Part shown: positions 35,064 to 44,700 of the stretch, piece by piece
How the letters are laid out: every line of letters starts with the position of its first letter
Numbering within the stretch: position 1 is the first letter of the stretch
Origin: Beverwykella pulmonaria
Taxonomy: Eukaryota > Ascomycota > Dothideomycetes > Pleosporales > Melanommataceae
DNA length: 64,000 nt
Direction of reading: 5' to 3'
NCBI GenBank assembly: GCA_001599595.1
Contig: BCHH01000002.1
Location: 2,555,451-2,619,450 of the forward strand
Program-made: the position numbers and the translations under genes
Notes under the pieces: model-generated
What the model was told of the DNA's origin: nothing
The model's input: the letters and a program-made list of their open reading frames with translations, nothing else
Database searches by the model: none

Positions 35064-35097
35064 GGCCCCTGCGCGCTCAATTCTTGCACACCCGTGC
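35064..35097 (-). repeat. right terminal inverted repeat
   Basis: Exact inverted copy of 33692-33725; the last bases are CACCCGTGC. Confidence 0.97.
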
Positions 35098-35285
35098 TGG
35101 GACACTTCTATGACTCATTGTTCGTGTATCTATGTAGGTGTCGCGCGTTGTGATGGTGAGCCATACAATCGCCCGCCAAGCTGCTAGATAACCGTTCCGT
35201 CGCAGATGTCCATTGAGTCGTCAACAACTACGTATCTCTCCATCCTGAGAGCTGTTTCCGTACAGTACATGGGGCCAGTCTCACC

Positions 35286-36935
35286 TCATCCGGAAACACC
35301 ATTCAGATAAAAGAACTTCTCCAGGAACCAAGGCTCATACACATCCTTCGCGTATTTACCAAGCCGTCGCAAGACAGCCAACAGCCTGTACACCTTGCTT
35401 AGAGATAGCGTGCCCCCAATCTCGCCAGGAAAACGAAGCATTTCCTGAAACAATGTCAGCAAAGTAGCGGAGTGGGGGGCAGCGTGAAAAACATGGATAC
35501 CTACAATACTGTCGCCGCGATCAACGGCAAAGTAGAGCTTCCACTCATGCACGGAAGTTATAATGATAGGCAAGGTAATAATAGACTGGCGGGTTTGGTG
35601 GAGACGTTGAACGCGCTCGTGCCAAGCACTAATCCAAATGCCCACCTGCACCATTGCAGCGACCTCTGTTCCCTGTGATGTCTTGACCTTAATGCTAATA
35701 ACAGTGGGATTATGGGTAAGCGGCCCTGACAAAGACTGGTTGATAGTTCGATACTTTGGGGGCTGAGTCGCGAGCCACTGGGCTATATTTGCTAATGGAG
35801 GTGGGATAAGATTGACGGCCAAGTCAACCAGCTTTAATTCAGTGTATTGTCTTCTAATCTTGGGGAGGAAGTCTTTGATCAGCCGAGCGTGGGTAACAAC
35901 CTTGGGTTCTATAGTTGGCTGATCGCAGAATGCGGCGGTTAGGATAGGCCAATGCACGGAGCAGTACCATTGGGTCTCACTGTCACCTTCAATCTCGTGG
36001 GCTTGGGTTTTCACAGCTATCATCTGCCTCAACTCAAAGCGCAAATCGTCAGTAGACCTGCTATCATGGAAAAGTTCATCCTCATCCTCAATCTCGCCAA
36101 AATGTTCTTGAAGTGTCTTGGGGATGTAACCATTCCCTTTGCATAAGCGCCGTATGTCGGTCCAGAGCTTCCGCACATCCTCAGGCACTCTCTCACGCAC
36201 CGTGTCCTCGTCCGATACGTACTCTACCGGTTTTTCCAGAAGCTTCAGATCCGCAAGGGTTTTGGTGGGGCTCCGATCCCGCTTATCCCGCATGCTAGAC
36301 GCTCCTGATGCGGTGGAAGAGGCAGTGTCAGCGTAATTGGATTCGGACGAGCGACTGGAGAGAATCGGGATGTTTGTCAGTCGCGGCCGGGGTAGAGAGG
36401 TAGTGCGGGAGCGCCCACGACGGTCTGGCGATCGCCCTGCCCTCGGGGTTAGCATCACGCCGTCTTCCCAATCACCATCGCTGTACTCTTCATCTAGTGG
36501 TATTCCCTCGTCTGAATAACATTCGATAAGTTGGTCTGCGGCCGCAGCTTGGGCTTTCTTTGGGGGCCTTGTCGTTGCCGATTTCCGCGGGGACCGCAAC
36601 TGTGTATGCCCTCGCTCCTTTGCCACAGCAAACTTGAATTGTTCCACCGCCTCCACGTTGAATTGTCCCTTGCTCTTGACCGCTTTCATTGAGGACTGTG
36701 ACCGTGTTTGTCTCTCCGGAGACTGCAGAGGCATGTTTGTGTCAGTAGGCTGCAGCGGCCGTCGCCGCTTGGGCGGTGGAGGAGACTGATCGCTAGTCGC
36801 GTGGTCGCGTTTTCGACGCGCAATGGCAGAGGGGCGACTAGCAGAGGCACGAAGGAGAGTTTTGGGCTGATCAGCGAGCCACTGAAGGATGGTATCTGGA
36901 TGGTGATGCGACGGAGGTGTGGCGAGGGCAGCCAT
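35286..36935 (-). CDS. fungal PD-(D/E)XK nuclease-like protein, motif altered
   Basis: Single exon, 549 aa from the ATG at 36935 (MAALATPPSHHHPD). An in-frame GTG at 36992 is a less likely start. N-terminus: ILQWLADQP, then a long low-complexity basic and Ser/Pro-rich region. The C-terminal half (about 270-530) follows the pattern of the fungus-specific PD-(D/E)XK-like family that is expanded in many ascomycetes: VRKLWTDIRRLCKGNGYIP, WYCSVHWPILTAAF, LVDLAVNL (candidate Asp), ISIKVKTSQG and VQVGIWISAWHERV. Relatives as I recall them have I-E-x-K in the third motif. Here the Glu position is Lys (IKVK), so nuclease activity may be lost. Function of the family is unknown. The stop is 189 bp from the right end of the transposon. 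Confidence 0.75.
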   Translation of the reverse strand: MAALATPPSHHHPDTILQWLADQPKTLLRASASRPSAIARRKRDHATSDQSPPPPKRRRPLQPTDTNMPLQSPERQTRSQSSMKAVKSKGQFNVEAVEQFKFAVAKERGHTQLRSPRKSATTRPPKKAQAAAADQLIECYSDEGIPLDEEYSDGDWEDGVMLTPRAGRSPDRRGRSRTTSLPRPRLTNIPILSSRSSESNYADTASSTASGASSMRDKRDRSPTKTLADLKLLEKPVEYVSDEDTVRERVPEDVRKLWTDIRRLCKGNGYIPKTLQEHFGEIEDEDELFHDSRSTDDLRFELRQMIAVKTQAHEIEGDSETQWYCSVHWPILTAAFCDQPTIEPKVVTHARLIKDFLPKIRRQYTELKLVDLAVNLIPPPLANIAQWLATQPPKYRTINQSLSGPLTHNPTVISIKVKTSQGTEVAAMVQVGIWISAWHERVQRLHQTRQSIITLPIIITSVHEWKLYFAVDRGDSIVGIHVFHAAPHSATLLTLFQEMLRFPGEIGGTLSLSKVYRLLAVLRRLGKYAKDVYEPWFLEKFFYLNGVSG

Positions 36936-37703
36936 GAGGAGGTTGAGGTGTCGTGGTGTTGTTGTGGTGGGTGTGGATGCTACGGTAAACACCAGGCACG
37001 GCTAATACCGGACAGGCAACCGCTCGTGACAGCCAACGCTCCCAGCCGCTCCTCACAACCTTTTTTGCACCAGAAGGTAAAGTTATACTCCAGTAAATAC
37101 AGGATGTGTTTGATGTGCCTCTTCTCACCCGAAATCAGCTGTCAACAGACAGCTTCGGATTTAATCTTGCGATTTTTGAAAGTCGGCGTGTCCCCAGCTC
37201 CGGTGCAGAGAACATGTGGTGTTCCAGGCATTCAAGATGGAAAGTGACTAGATTGGGTGCATGAAGAACTTTGAGTCATTCTGGTAGCCGAGCTACCACA
37301 TAGTCTCAGGCCACCTGGTTGACTTGAACCACTTGGCCTTTACTCAACGAACAACATAGAAAGCAACGAGTGGGTAGTTCCATGCTCTCGGCTGCGCCCT
37401 AGAATTGACGTGGCAGGCACCACCGCGACCACAACTCCATTGCAGCCATGATCGAATCAAACTTCTTCCTCCCCTGTTGGTAACACAGCTTGATCACGGC
37501 GCCCTCCCGCCCTGCTCTTTCAAGCCCTGAGCCATTGTAAACCCGACCAGTTTAGCAAAGCGTGCTACAAGCTTCACCCAGCTCGCGCTTATCTTAGCAC
37601 ATGACCCCCATGATGATACGCGGGAAACGTCAGCACGCGGGTGTCTCCTCCATATCTTCCTCCCTTGTACCTTTCTCTCCAATTCTCTCCATGACCTCTC
37701 TCC
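36936..37703. promoter_or_regulatory. divergent upstream region (PD-(D/E)XK-like gene / ferric reductase-like gene)
   Basis: 768 bp between two divergently transcribed starts, so both promoters should be inside. No additional gene; only short frames. I do not assign individual factor sites. Confidence 0.5.
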
Positions 37704-39641
37704 ATGGACGACATCCTCCCCTCCTGGTCACGGGTGATTCTAAAATTTTCCCTCGCCGCAACCGCATCGACTCCTCCACCATGGATATCCACAACCGAAG
37801 GCCCCGGTCTGATCGACCCCAACGACCCCGGAAAGGACCCCCGCTTTCGAGCGCTCGTTGAAGCGATCCTGTTCTCCAGACGCTTTGTATCAACCTACAA
37901 TGCTGTCCTTGTGGCGGTCTTGATCATGTTTAGCGCATGGCACTGGGGTGAAAAGGCAATCTTAGTGCGAAGGCGGCGAAGAGATGCACAGAGCAGAAGG
38001 AGAGAAGAGAGGGCAGACGAGGCATGGTCATCTTCCAGCAGCACCATCTCAGGAACCGCCACACCGCCCGATGCCGGGAAAGCCATAGATTCTGGGGACG
38101 AAACAACGCCGCTCCTCACCAACCCAACCCCCAAACCCAACAATCTACGCCTCCAGAAGCCATACTTCCTCCTCAGATCCTGGCTCCAGTACCAACCGCC
38201 TCCCATACCAGTGTTCAACAAGACACTGCCTCCGAATTCCGTCTCCCTCTTCGTCCTCTCCTTCCTCGCACTGAACATATTTTACAACCTCTACCGCATG
38301 CCGCTAAGCCTGCAATACCTCTTTGTTTTCGCAGACCGCTGCGGGATTCTCTTCGTCGCAAATCTGCCTCTCTTGTATCTCCTTGCTGCAAAGAACCAGC
38401 CCATCAAATTTCTCACTGGGTACTCGTACGAATCGCTGAACATCTTCCACCGTCGGACTGGCGAGCTTCTGTGTTTCGAAGCACTCTTGCACTTGCTGGG
38501 CATGTTTATCGTTTGGTATGGCATGCTGCGGCATCTCGGATTTACACTGGCGCGCTTCTTGTTCAACCGTGTCATTGTCCTCGGGCTCGGTGCCTTCATT
38601 GCATACGAAGTACTGTACTTCACATCTCTCAGCAGTTTCCGCCACCGCTGCTACGAGATCTTCCTCGCTCTGCATGTATTCCTCCAATTTGCCGGCCTCA
38701 TACTACTATGGTTCCACCACAACACTTCGCGACCATATGTCGGGATCTCCTTGGCCATTTTCATCGTGGATAGAATTGCGTTCCGGCTCTGGTTGAAGAC
38801 TTCCTCACACCCAGCTACTCTTACCATCCTCGAAGACGACGAGACCATTCTACTCTCTGCCAACTGGGATGCTTCCCCTTCTTCTTCCGCCTTAATTCCA
38901 AAGTCGATGGCACACGGCTGGAAACCCAACGACCATGTCTTCATCACCATTCCATCTCTCAGCAGCAAATACATCCTCCAAGCACATCCCTTCACTATTT
39001 TCTCTGCCGCCCCCGAACCCTCAGACTCCGACACAGACATTATCCCCACCCACGCCTTCTTCGCGCTCCTAATCCGCGCCCAAAAGCCCACGGGTTTCAC
39101 GCACAGCCTCCTCACCCACGCACGTACACATCGCCAAACTCAAATCCGCCTCGATGGCCCCTACGGCTCCTCCCACGCCCTTGATATCCTCACCTCAAGC
39201 GACACCGCGATAGTTGTCGCCGGCGGCTCTGGAATCGCGGTCGCATATCCGCTTCTTTGGGCTCTACTCCATTCCACTAGCTCTCCCTCTCCTACAGTCG
39301 ACGTCGAAGTTGGCAGCTCTTCTTCCTCGTCAACGCAAAATCGTAGCCAGAAGGTGAAGCTGCTGTGGATAACGCACTCCGCCTCCCACCGCGGCTGGCT
39401 GCCTGAAGAGAAAATGAAAGAACTACAGTCTTGGGGGTTGGAACTACTTATCCCCGAGCCGACCTCGCTCGTCGGGCGACCAGATGTGTCCATGATTTTG
39501 GGCAGCTGGGCCGTCAGTGGGAGAATAGGTGTAGTGGTTTCAGGGCCAGATGAACTCGTGAGAGATGTGAGGAATACGTGTGCGGGCCTCATCAAGAGGG
39601 GAGTGAGAGCACAGGTGCAGGTTGAGAAATTTGGCTGGTAA
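37704..39641 (+). CDS. ferric reductase-like transmembrane oxidoreductase
   Basis: FRE/NOX-superfamily flavocytochrome: NADPH and FAD on the cytosolic side pass electrons through two hemes to reduce metal ions (or oxygen) across the membrane. Intronless, 645 aa. Membrane segments include TYNAVLVAVLIMFSAW near 65-80 and a bundle between about 175 and 380. Two His pairs with H-x13-H spacing, typical heme ligands, occur in FHRRTGELLCFEALLHLLG (about 249 and 263) and LHVFLQFAGLILLWFHH (about 323 and 337). FAD motif HPFTIFSA lies near 426, NAD-type motif VVAGGSGIAVAYPL near 505, and the C-terminus KFGW has the expected aromatic end. The hydrophilic loop at about 95-150 is rich in Arg and Ser. Substrate (iron, copper or other) is not determined. 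Confidence 0.9.
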   Translation: MDDILPSWSRVILKFSLAATASTPPPWISTTEGPGLIDPNDPGKDPRFRALVEAILFSRRFVSTYNAVLVAVLIMFSAWHWGEKAILVRRRRRDAQSRRREERADEAWSSSSSTISGTATPPDAGKAIDSGDETTPLLTNPTPKPNNLRLQKPYFLLRSWLQYQPPPIPVFNKTLPPNSVSLFVLSFLALNIFYNLYRMPLSLQYLFVFADRCGILFVANLPLLYLLAAKNQPIKFLTGYSYESLNIFHRRTGELLCFEALLHLLGMFIVWYGMLRHLGFTLARFLFNRVIVLGLGAFIAYEVLYFTSLSSFRHRCYEIFLALHVFLQFAGLILLWFHHNTSRPYVGISLAIFIVDRIAFRLWLKTSSHPATLTILEDDETILLSANWDASPSSSALIPKSMAHGWKPNDHVFITIPSLSSKYILQAHPFTIFSAAPEPSDSDTDIIPTHAFFALLIRAQKPTGFTHSLLTHARTHRQTQIRLDGPYGSSHALDILTSSDTAIVVAGGSGIAVAYPLLWALLHSTSSPSPTVDVEVGSSSSSSTQNRSQKVKLLWITHSASHRGWLPEEKMKELQSWGLELLIPEPTSLVGRPDVSMILGSWAVSGRIGVVVSGPDELVRDVRNTCAGLIKRGVRAQVQVEKFGW

Positions 39642-40034
39642 CATGATGGGTCGGGTCGGGGCTAGGTAGGGTCTTTTATGCAGCTGGGCTGCGGGTTCTT
39701 GCGTCTTTCTAGAACATGCTACCGGCACGGCATGGCACGGTGTGGTGTGGTGTTATGGGCGCACAGCATGATATACGAATCTGATCTGAGCGGAGGTATG
39801 TGGTGCATGATGTATGATAGATCTACATTACATACACATAGATACAACAGATAGTAGGTAACATTACACAGCACACACATAAGTCAGGTAAGACGACATT
39901 TCATTCCTAATATCCATATTCATGATATATTTTGGGTTTCAGGTAATAGAATAGAAGCCTGTGAAACGGTATGTTCTCACTCACCCCGTGAAATGCAACT
40001 ACATCTCTTCATCCGCGTCACTCTTGGTCGTAAT
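39642..40034. other. intergenic between convergent genes
   Basis: Convergent 3' flanks of the reductase-like gene (plus) and the 97-aa protein gene (minus). Contains short GGCACGG/GGTGTGGTGTGG repeats near 39725-39750. No gene seen. Confidence 0.45.
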
Positions 40035-40634
40035 CTATTTCTTCAACTCGTCCTGCTGCTTACTGATCCCGACCGTCTCTCCACCCTTCTTCGTCGTATC
40101 TGTAACCATGCCGCCGGCTGCTTTCGTCGTATCACCCAGCCCTCCGGTCACACTTGTGACTGTATCTCCGACCCCCTTTCCGAGTCCGGAGACGGTGTTG
40201 CCAAGAGTGTCTTCGAAGGAAGTGCAAAAGTCAGCAATCATTCTTTGAGTAGAGTGAAGGTACAAGGAGTCGGGAAGTTGGAAGTTTCGATGTACACACC
40301 GGTTACGCCGCCCACACCCTTGCCGAGCGTGTCGGTTGCGGAGCCGAGGGTATTGCCTGCGATGAAAGTGTTAGACTAGGGTGGTGGGGAGGGTTGGGTT
40401 ATAAAAAGAGAAGGAGAGAGAGAGAGAGAGAGAGAGAGGTAGCAGGAAGAGAGGGAGGAGAGAGCGTACCCAACCCGCCAGCCGCGGTGCCGAAAAAGCC
40501 TGTGTCTGACTTCAGTATATCATCCTCTGAATCTTGTATAGCTAGATCCCCGACACTGAGGTCCAGTCCAACACAAGGCAATGGATGTATGTATGCCACA
40601 TACCTTTCTGCTGATTCTGATTCTGGTCTGACAT
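40035..40634 (-). CDS. 97-aa Gly/Thr-rich repeat protein, function unknown
   Basis: Four exons, 40604-40634, 40470-40499, 40300-40356 and 40035-40210, all with GT/AG introns, join into 97 residues starting MSDQNQNQQKGFFGTAAGG. The middle is built of degenerate 11-residue units of the type DTLGKGVGxVTG (TDTLGKGVGG, NTVSGLGKGVGD, TVTSVTGGLGD), followed by a hydrophilic end GISKQQDELKK. Such repeats are reminiscent of LEA/CsbD-like stress proteins, which is a composition-based guess. No signal peptide or membrane helix. Nearly every exon is under 60 bases, so automated gene calls will probably keep only the last one. Confidence 0.75.
40414..40438. repeat. (GA)12 microsatellite
   Basis: Perfect dinucleotide run inside the intron between exons 2 and 3 of the 97-aa protein gene, so it can vary in length without changing the protein. 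Confidence 0.9.
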
Positions 40635-41775
40635 ATTGATTTCTGGATCTCTTTATGTGATTTGGTGACGTTCTAAGTATAATATGAAGCGTTGTTGTCA
40701 AGAATGTTGTGTGCTGCTATATGTAGACGTCGCTGAGCTCAAGTAATATGGCTGTGCTATGACGTACATGTTACTCCTTCCACCTGGGCAGCGAATACGA
40801 ACCCTAGATCCGATCCGCTTGTGTGTCATTTGCCGGGATCGTGCATCTCATATATCGCCACACCCGAGTGATCGACACGGCTTGGGGGTCTCGTTCAACA
40901 TGACGCATTCAAATACGAGCGTGGAATGAAACGCCACACGAGCAGGTACCACCAATTCAAGTTCCAAATAGACAACAAGTCACAACTCTATCAATGCTGC
41001 ACACATCGGGTCAATAGAGATTGAAGTTACCAAGATTGATTTGATCTAAATTAAGACAAAAATATACAGACAAAGTCTACACGGGCACTGCAAGCACTGC
41101 CACCTTCCCATGATGCATTGGCGCAGCATTCGCATCTTCTACTTCCGATTACCGTCACCAAAGCGCACCATAAGCATGCCAAAGCAACCGCATTTTTGAA
41201 GACCCCTCAACCACGCCACACCCATCACTCTGAAAAAAAAAAGCCAAAGAAAAGAAGCAAAGTGGTAGTGGGGAAAAAAAACTTAGGGATTCTCGTGGGT
41301 CTCTCCTTGCATAACAAAACAGGGTACAGAAAAGAAGAAGGAAAGGGATAGTGAAACTGTGCCCAAATTGGCTACCCAAACACTCCAAGACAAGGCTGGA
41401 GGTCGAGCAGGGGCAGGGGGTAGAACGATAGGAAGTAGGATCAATGGAAATCCGTGTCCATAGCAAACCCATCCGGAACGCCGATGTAGTCGTGATGAAA
41501 GCAGCGCATGTCGAGTCGCAATAATGAAAGGCCGGCCAAAAATGTACTGTCCCCTATGGTCTCCAGTCTTTTCGGGACCGCCGCCCTACAACAAAAAACT
41601 TTTGCTTGCTCTTGATGACCGTAATGAAAATTAGAACCCCGCGAAATGCAAATATAATGCGCGCAGAAAATGCCCCGGTCTATACAACACAGATTAGATT
41701 ACCGCGTGTGGTGTTGTCTATAGGTATGAACGCCACACGCTCGAAAGACCATTAAGTAGGTAATGGGAAAGGTAA
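40635..41775. other. intergenic: upstream of 97-aa gene and eIF4G 3' flank
   Basis: About 1.1 kb. Both neighbours are on minus. Contains A-rich runs at 41234-41243 and 41273-41281. The only longer frames lack recognisable content. Confidence 0.45.
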
Positions 41776-44700
41776 TCACTCAGAAGTCTTGCCTTCCTTC
41801 ACCTCGACAGCAGGGGACTTCGACCGTGCGAGATTTGACTTGGATGTCGGTGGTGAAGAAGTTGTCGAGGGAGGAGAGCCGACCTCGCCAGGAGCCTCGG
41901 TATCTTGAGACAGGGACATAAGCGCACTACATCATGTCAGTCCGAGTACGAAGCAGATTAGAAGCGTTGACATACCTGAATGAGTTCGCATGGGTCGCTG
42001 ACTCCTTCTCCTTCTGGACCGGTGGTGTGGCCGTTCGCGAAGAGTTAGCGGAATCCTCACCACGACCAAGCAGGCTGCTGCCAGGACCGAGACCTCGGCG
42101 ACCGCTGCTGCTGCGGCTTCCAAGCATCGACGGGCCAAGACCTGTGTTGTTGAGATTACGTCCAGAAGCGCCCTTGGACAGCTTGCGAAGGTCATCCATC
42201 TGCACACGACCGGTAGGGTAATCCTGGGGTGGCGGGAAATTGCTGTTAGAGAACGAGCGAGCATCACCTCGTCCACCTTGCATGCGGTTACCGCCGCCGC
42301 CTCCACGTTGGTTAGACCGTGCCCGCTCCATCTCAGCAGCTTGCTGAGCCGCAGCTGCCTCTTGACGAATCTCAGCAATGGTCTTCGGGCCCTTGGCATC
42401 ATCCTTGGATTTCCATCCAGCCTTGCGCAAGTCAATGGTATCGAGTAACATGAAATGCAATCGGCTGGGAAGACCTTCCATCTTCATGATCTTTTCGATG
42501 CGCTCGAAGTAGACTGCGATCATCTTCGGTCCAGTGTCAGTGGACTCCATAGTGTAGCCAACTGTCCGGAGTAACTTGACCAAACTCTCGATAGCCGACT
42601 CATCTGGCAAGCCCTCGAAGTCGAGAAGCTTGAGGACACATTCGTGCATGATGCGAAGAGTTAACATGCCAAGCTTGTACAGTTCACCAATGAACTGGAT
42701 TAGACCAAGACCCTTTCGCTTGGCAGCCGCAGCAATGTAATAGTCATCTGTGAGCAAAGCAGCTTCACCAATTTGGCCTTCTGGCTTGTCAGGCAGGTTG
42801 ACTTCCCAACCGCGCTCAAACTCTTCTTGACATCGGTTGAGCAGGTATTTGCGGAAAAGAGCACCTCCAACTACCGGATTATTGTGCTTGTCGCGTACAT
42901 TCTCATCCTTGATGTCGGTGCTCATGGTCGCCAGCATGCGATTGCAGAACTTAGCGTACATTGAGGCCCAATGAGCTTCGTCACAAGCCTTCTCGAAAGT
43001 AAGTTGGATAACTTGGCGGAGCGTCCTACCATCAGTCTCGTCCTTGGACTGGGCAGCAATCTCCAGAATCTGGTCCGCGAGCTTCTCGAATTTCTCTGGC
43101 GTCATCTTGTTGAGAGCACCCTTGACCTTACGCTGGACCATATCGGGAGCCATGTGGGTAGATCCCAACTGAGGCGTCTTTTCAGAACCGTGGGGCTTCC
43201 ATCCGGTTTGAGATCGCTCCAGAGGCTTGAGCTCCGTGCCGGCAGTAAGTGGCATAGTCTTCGCATCGTTGGGATGTTCTCGAGGGCCATTGCCTCTACG
43301 GCTGCCACCGCCACCACCACCCCTGCCACGTGAGCTGTTGTTGCGAGGAGAGTTTGGTCCCCGATCGCCGGCTGAAGCACTTTGGTACGATGCTTGACGG
43401 GCCATCTGAGGAGGTCCCATAGGGAAACTACCACGAGGCCCACCTCCAACAATGTGCGCCAGAGGGTTGGTCATAGGAGCCCGACCGCTTGAGCTAGCCT
43501 CAAAGCGTTGTTGTGAAGTTGCCATGGACGGAGGTAGGATGCGACCGACTCCTTGGCCTTGACCAAAAGTACCCATTCCGGAGTGGCTACTAACTCCGAG
43601 ACCGGGTCGTGAGGATTGACGACCACTCATGCCACCTGCTGATGGGCGAGCGGATTGAGGACGAGCAGAGTCCGTTGAGTCTCCAACAGTCTCCTTGAGC
43701 TTCATATCCCAGTCCACAGATGGTTTCTCCTTGAAGACGCCTTGAAACTGAAGCAAGAAATCCTTGTCGTACACACGACCCTTGTTCTTGTTGCTCTGGT
43801 TGAGAGCAGGGTTGGGAGAAAGGATGCCTTCGGGGTAGTTGACTAACTCACTGCGAACCTGGAGGAAGCGTGCAGACTTGAGAGATTGCATACCAGCTGT
43901 AGGTTGGGCGGGTTCTACAGGCTTATGAGTGTCCAGCTTGAGAGCGGTAGGCTTTGGCTTGCTCGAGTTTGCAAGCTTAGGCTGAGTAGGCTGGGTGATG
44001 GTAGGTAGAGATACTTCTGCAGGAGGAGTTGAGGCACCACTTGCGGTAGCTTCCATCGTGGAGCTAGGGCCGAACTGGGTGTTCTTTTTCAACCCGGCAA
44101 ACAAAGACTCCCTCTCAGCTTTCTGTTCCGGTGTCTCTTGAGCTCGGGCTGCTTCCGCTTCCTCGGCCTCTCGCTCTAGTTTACGCAGCCTCTCTTCCTC
44201 AAGCTTGATGCGCTCGCCTTCTTTGGCCTTTTCGGCCTCCTTCTTCAACCTCTTCGTCTCTTCGTACGCCTTCTGGCGCTCCTCCTCCTCGCGCTCGGCA
44301 GCTTCCATCTCGGCGATCATGCGTTCCATTTCTTCGTCATCGAGTTTCTTCTTTTCAGCCGCAAGCCTCTCCTTCTCTGCTTCTTCTTGTTTGGCCTTCT
44401 CAGCAGCCGCCGCCTCTTCCTTCTCTTTAGCGGCCCTCTCTGCGTCAGCCTTCTCCTTTGCGGCCTTTGCCTCAGCTTCCTCCTTCTCCTTCAGAGCCTT
44501 TGCTTCAGCATCGGCCTTAGCCTTAGCTTCTTGCTCTTGAGCGGCCTTCTTTTCGGCCTCCTCCTTCTCTTTCTCAGCCTTGAGGTTTTGCTGGAATTGC
44601 TTCACGAAGTCAGCCTGCTTCTCCTTGTCGGTTTTGGCTGCAATGCTATCAGCACGACTGTGTGATGATTCAGCGGCACTCGGGGCCCGTGGTGGAGGAG

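Larger units (their letters stand above)
33692..35097 (+). mobile_element. intact Tc1/mariner-superfamily DNA transposon
   Basis: A 1406-bp element bounded by perfect 34-bp inverted repeats (33692-33725 and 35064-35097). It carries one uninterrupted transposase gene. A TA dinucleotide lies at 33688-33689, two bases from the left end, but the right flank (TGGGAC) shows no matching TA, so the target duplication is unclear. Identical ends and an open transposase indicate a recent insertion, possibly still mobile. It separates SEC12 from the PD-(D/E)XK-like gene. Confidence 0.95.

Noticed and set aside
36936..36992. Upstream start of the PD-(D/E)XK-like protein at 36992
   Set aside because: That codon is GTG; the ATG at 36935 is the first conventional start in frame.
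37230..37330. Short stem-loops considered as tRNA candidates
   Set aside because: No proper A-box/B-box pair or cloverleaf could be drawn; no tRNA found elsewhere in the window either.
41927..41975. eIF4G ending with the frame read through into TDMM and a stop at 41927
   Set aside because: A GTATGT...TGTAG intron there joins to a further exon giving the conserved ALMSLSQ end.
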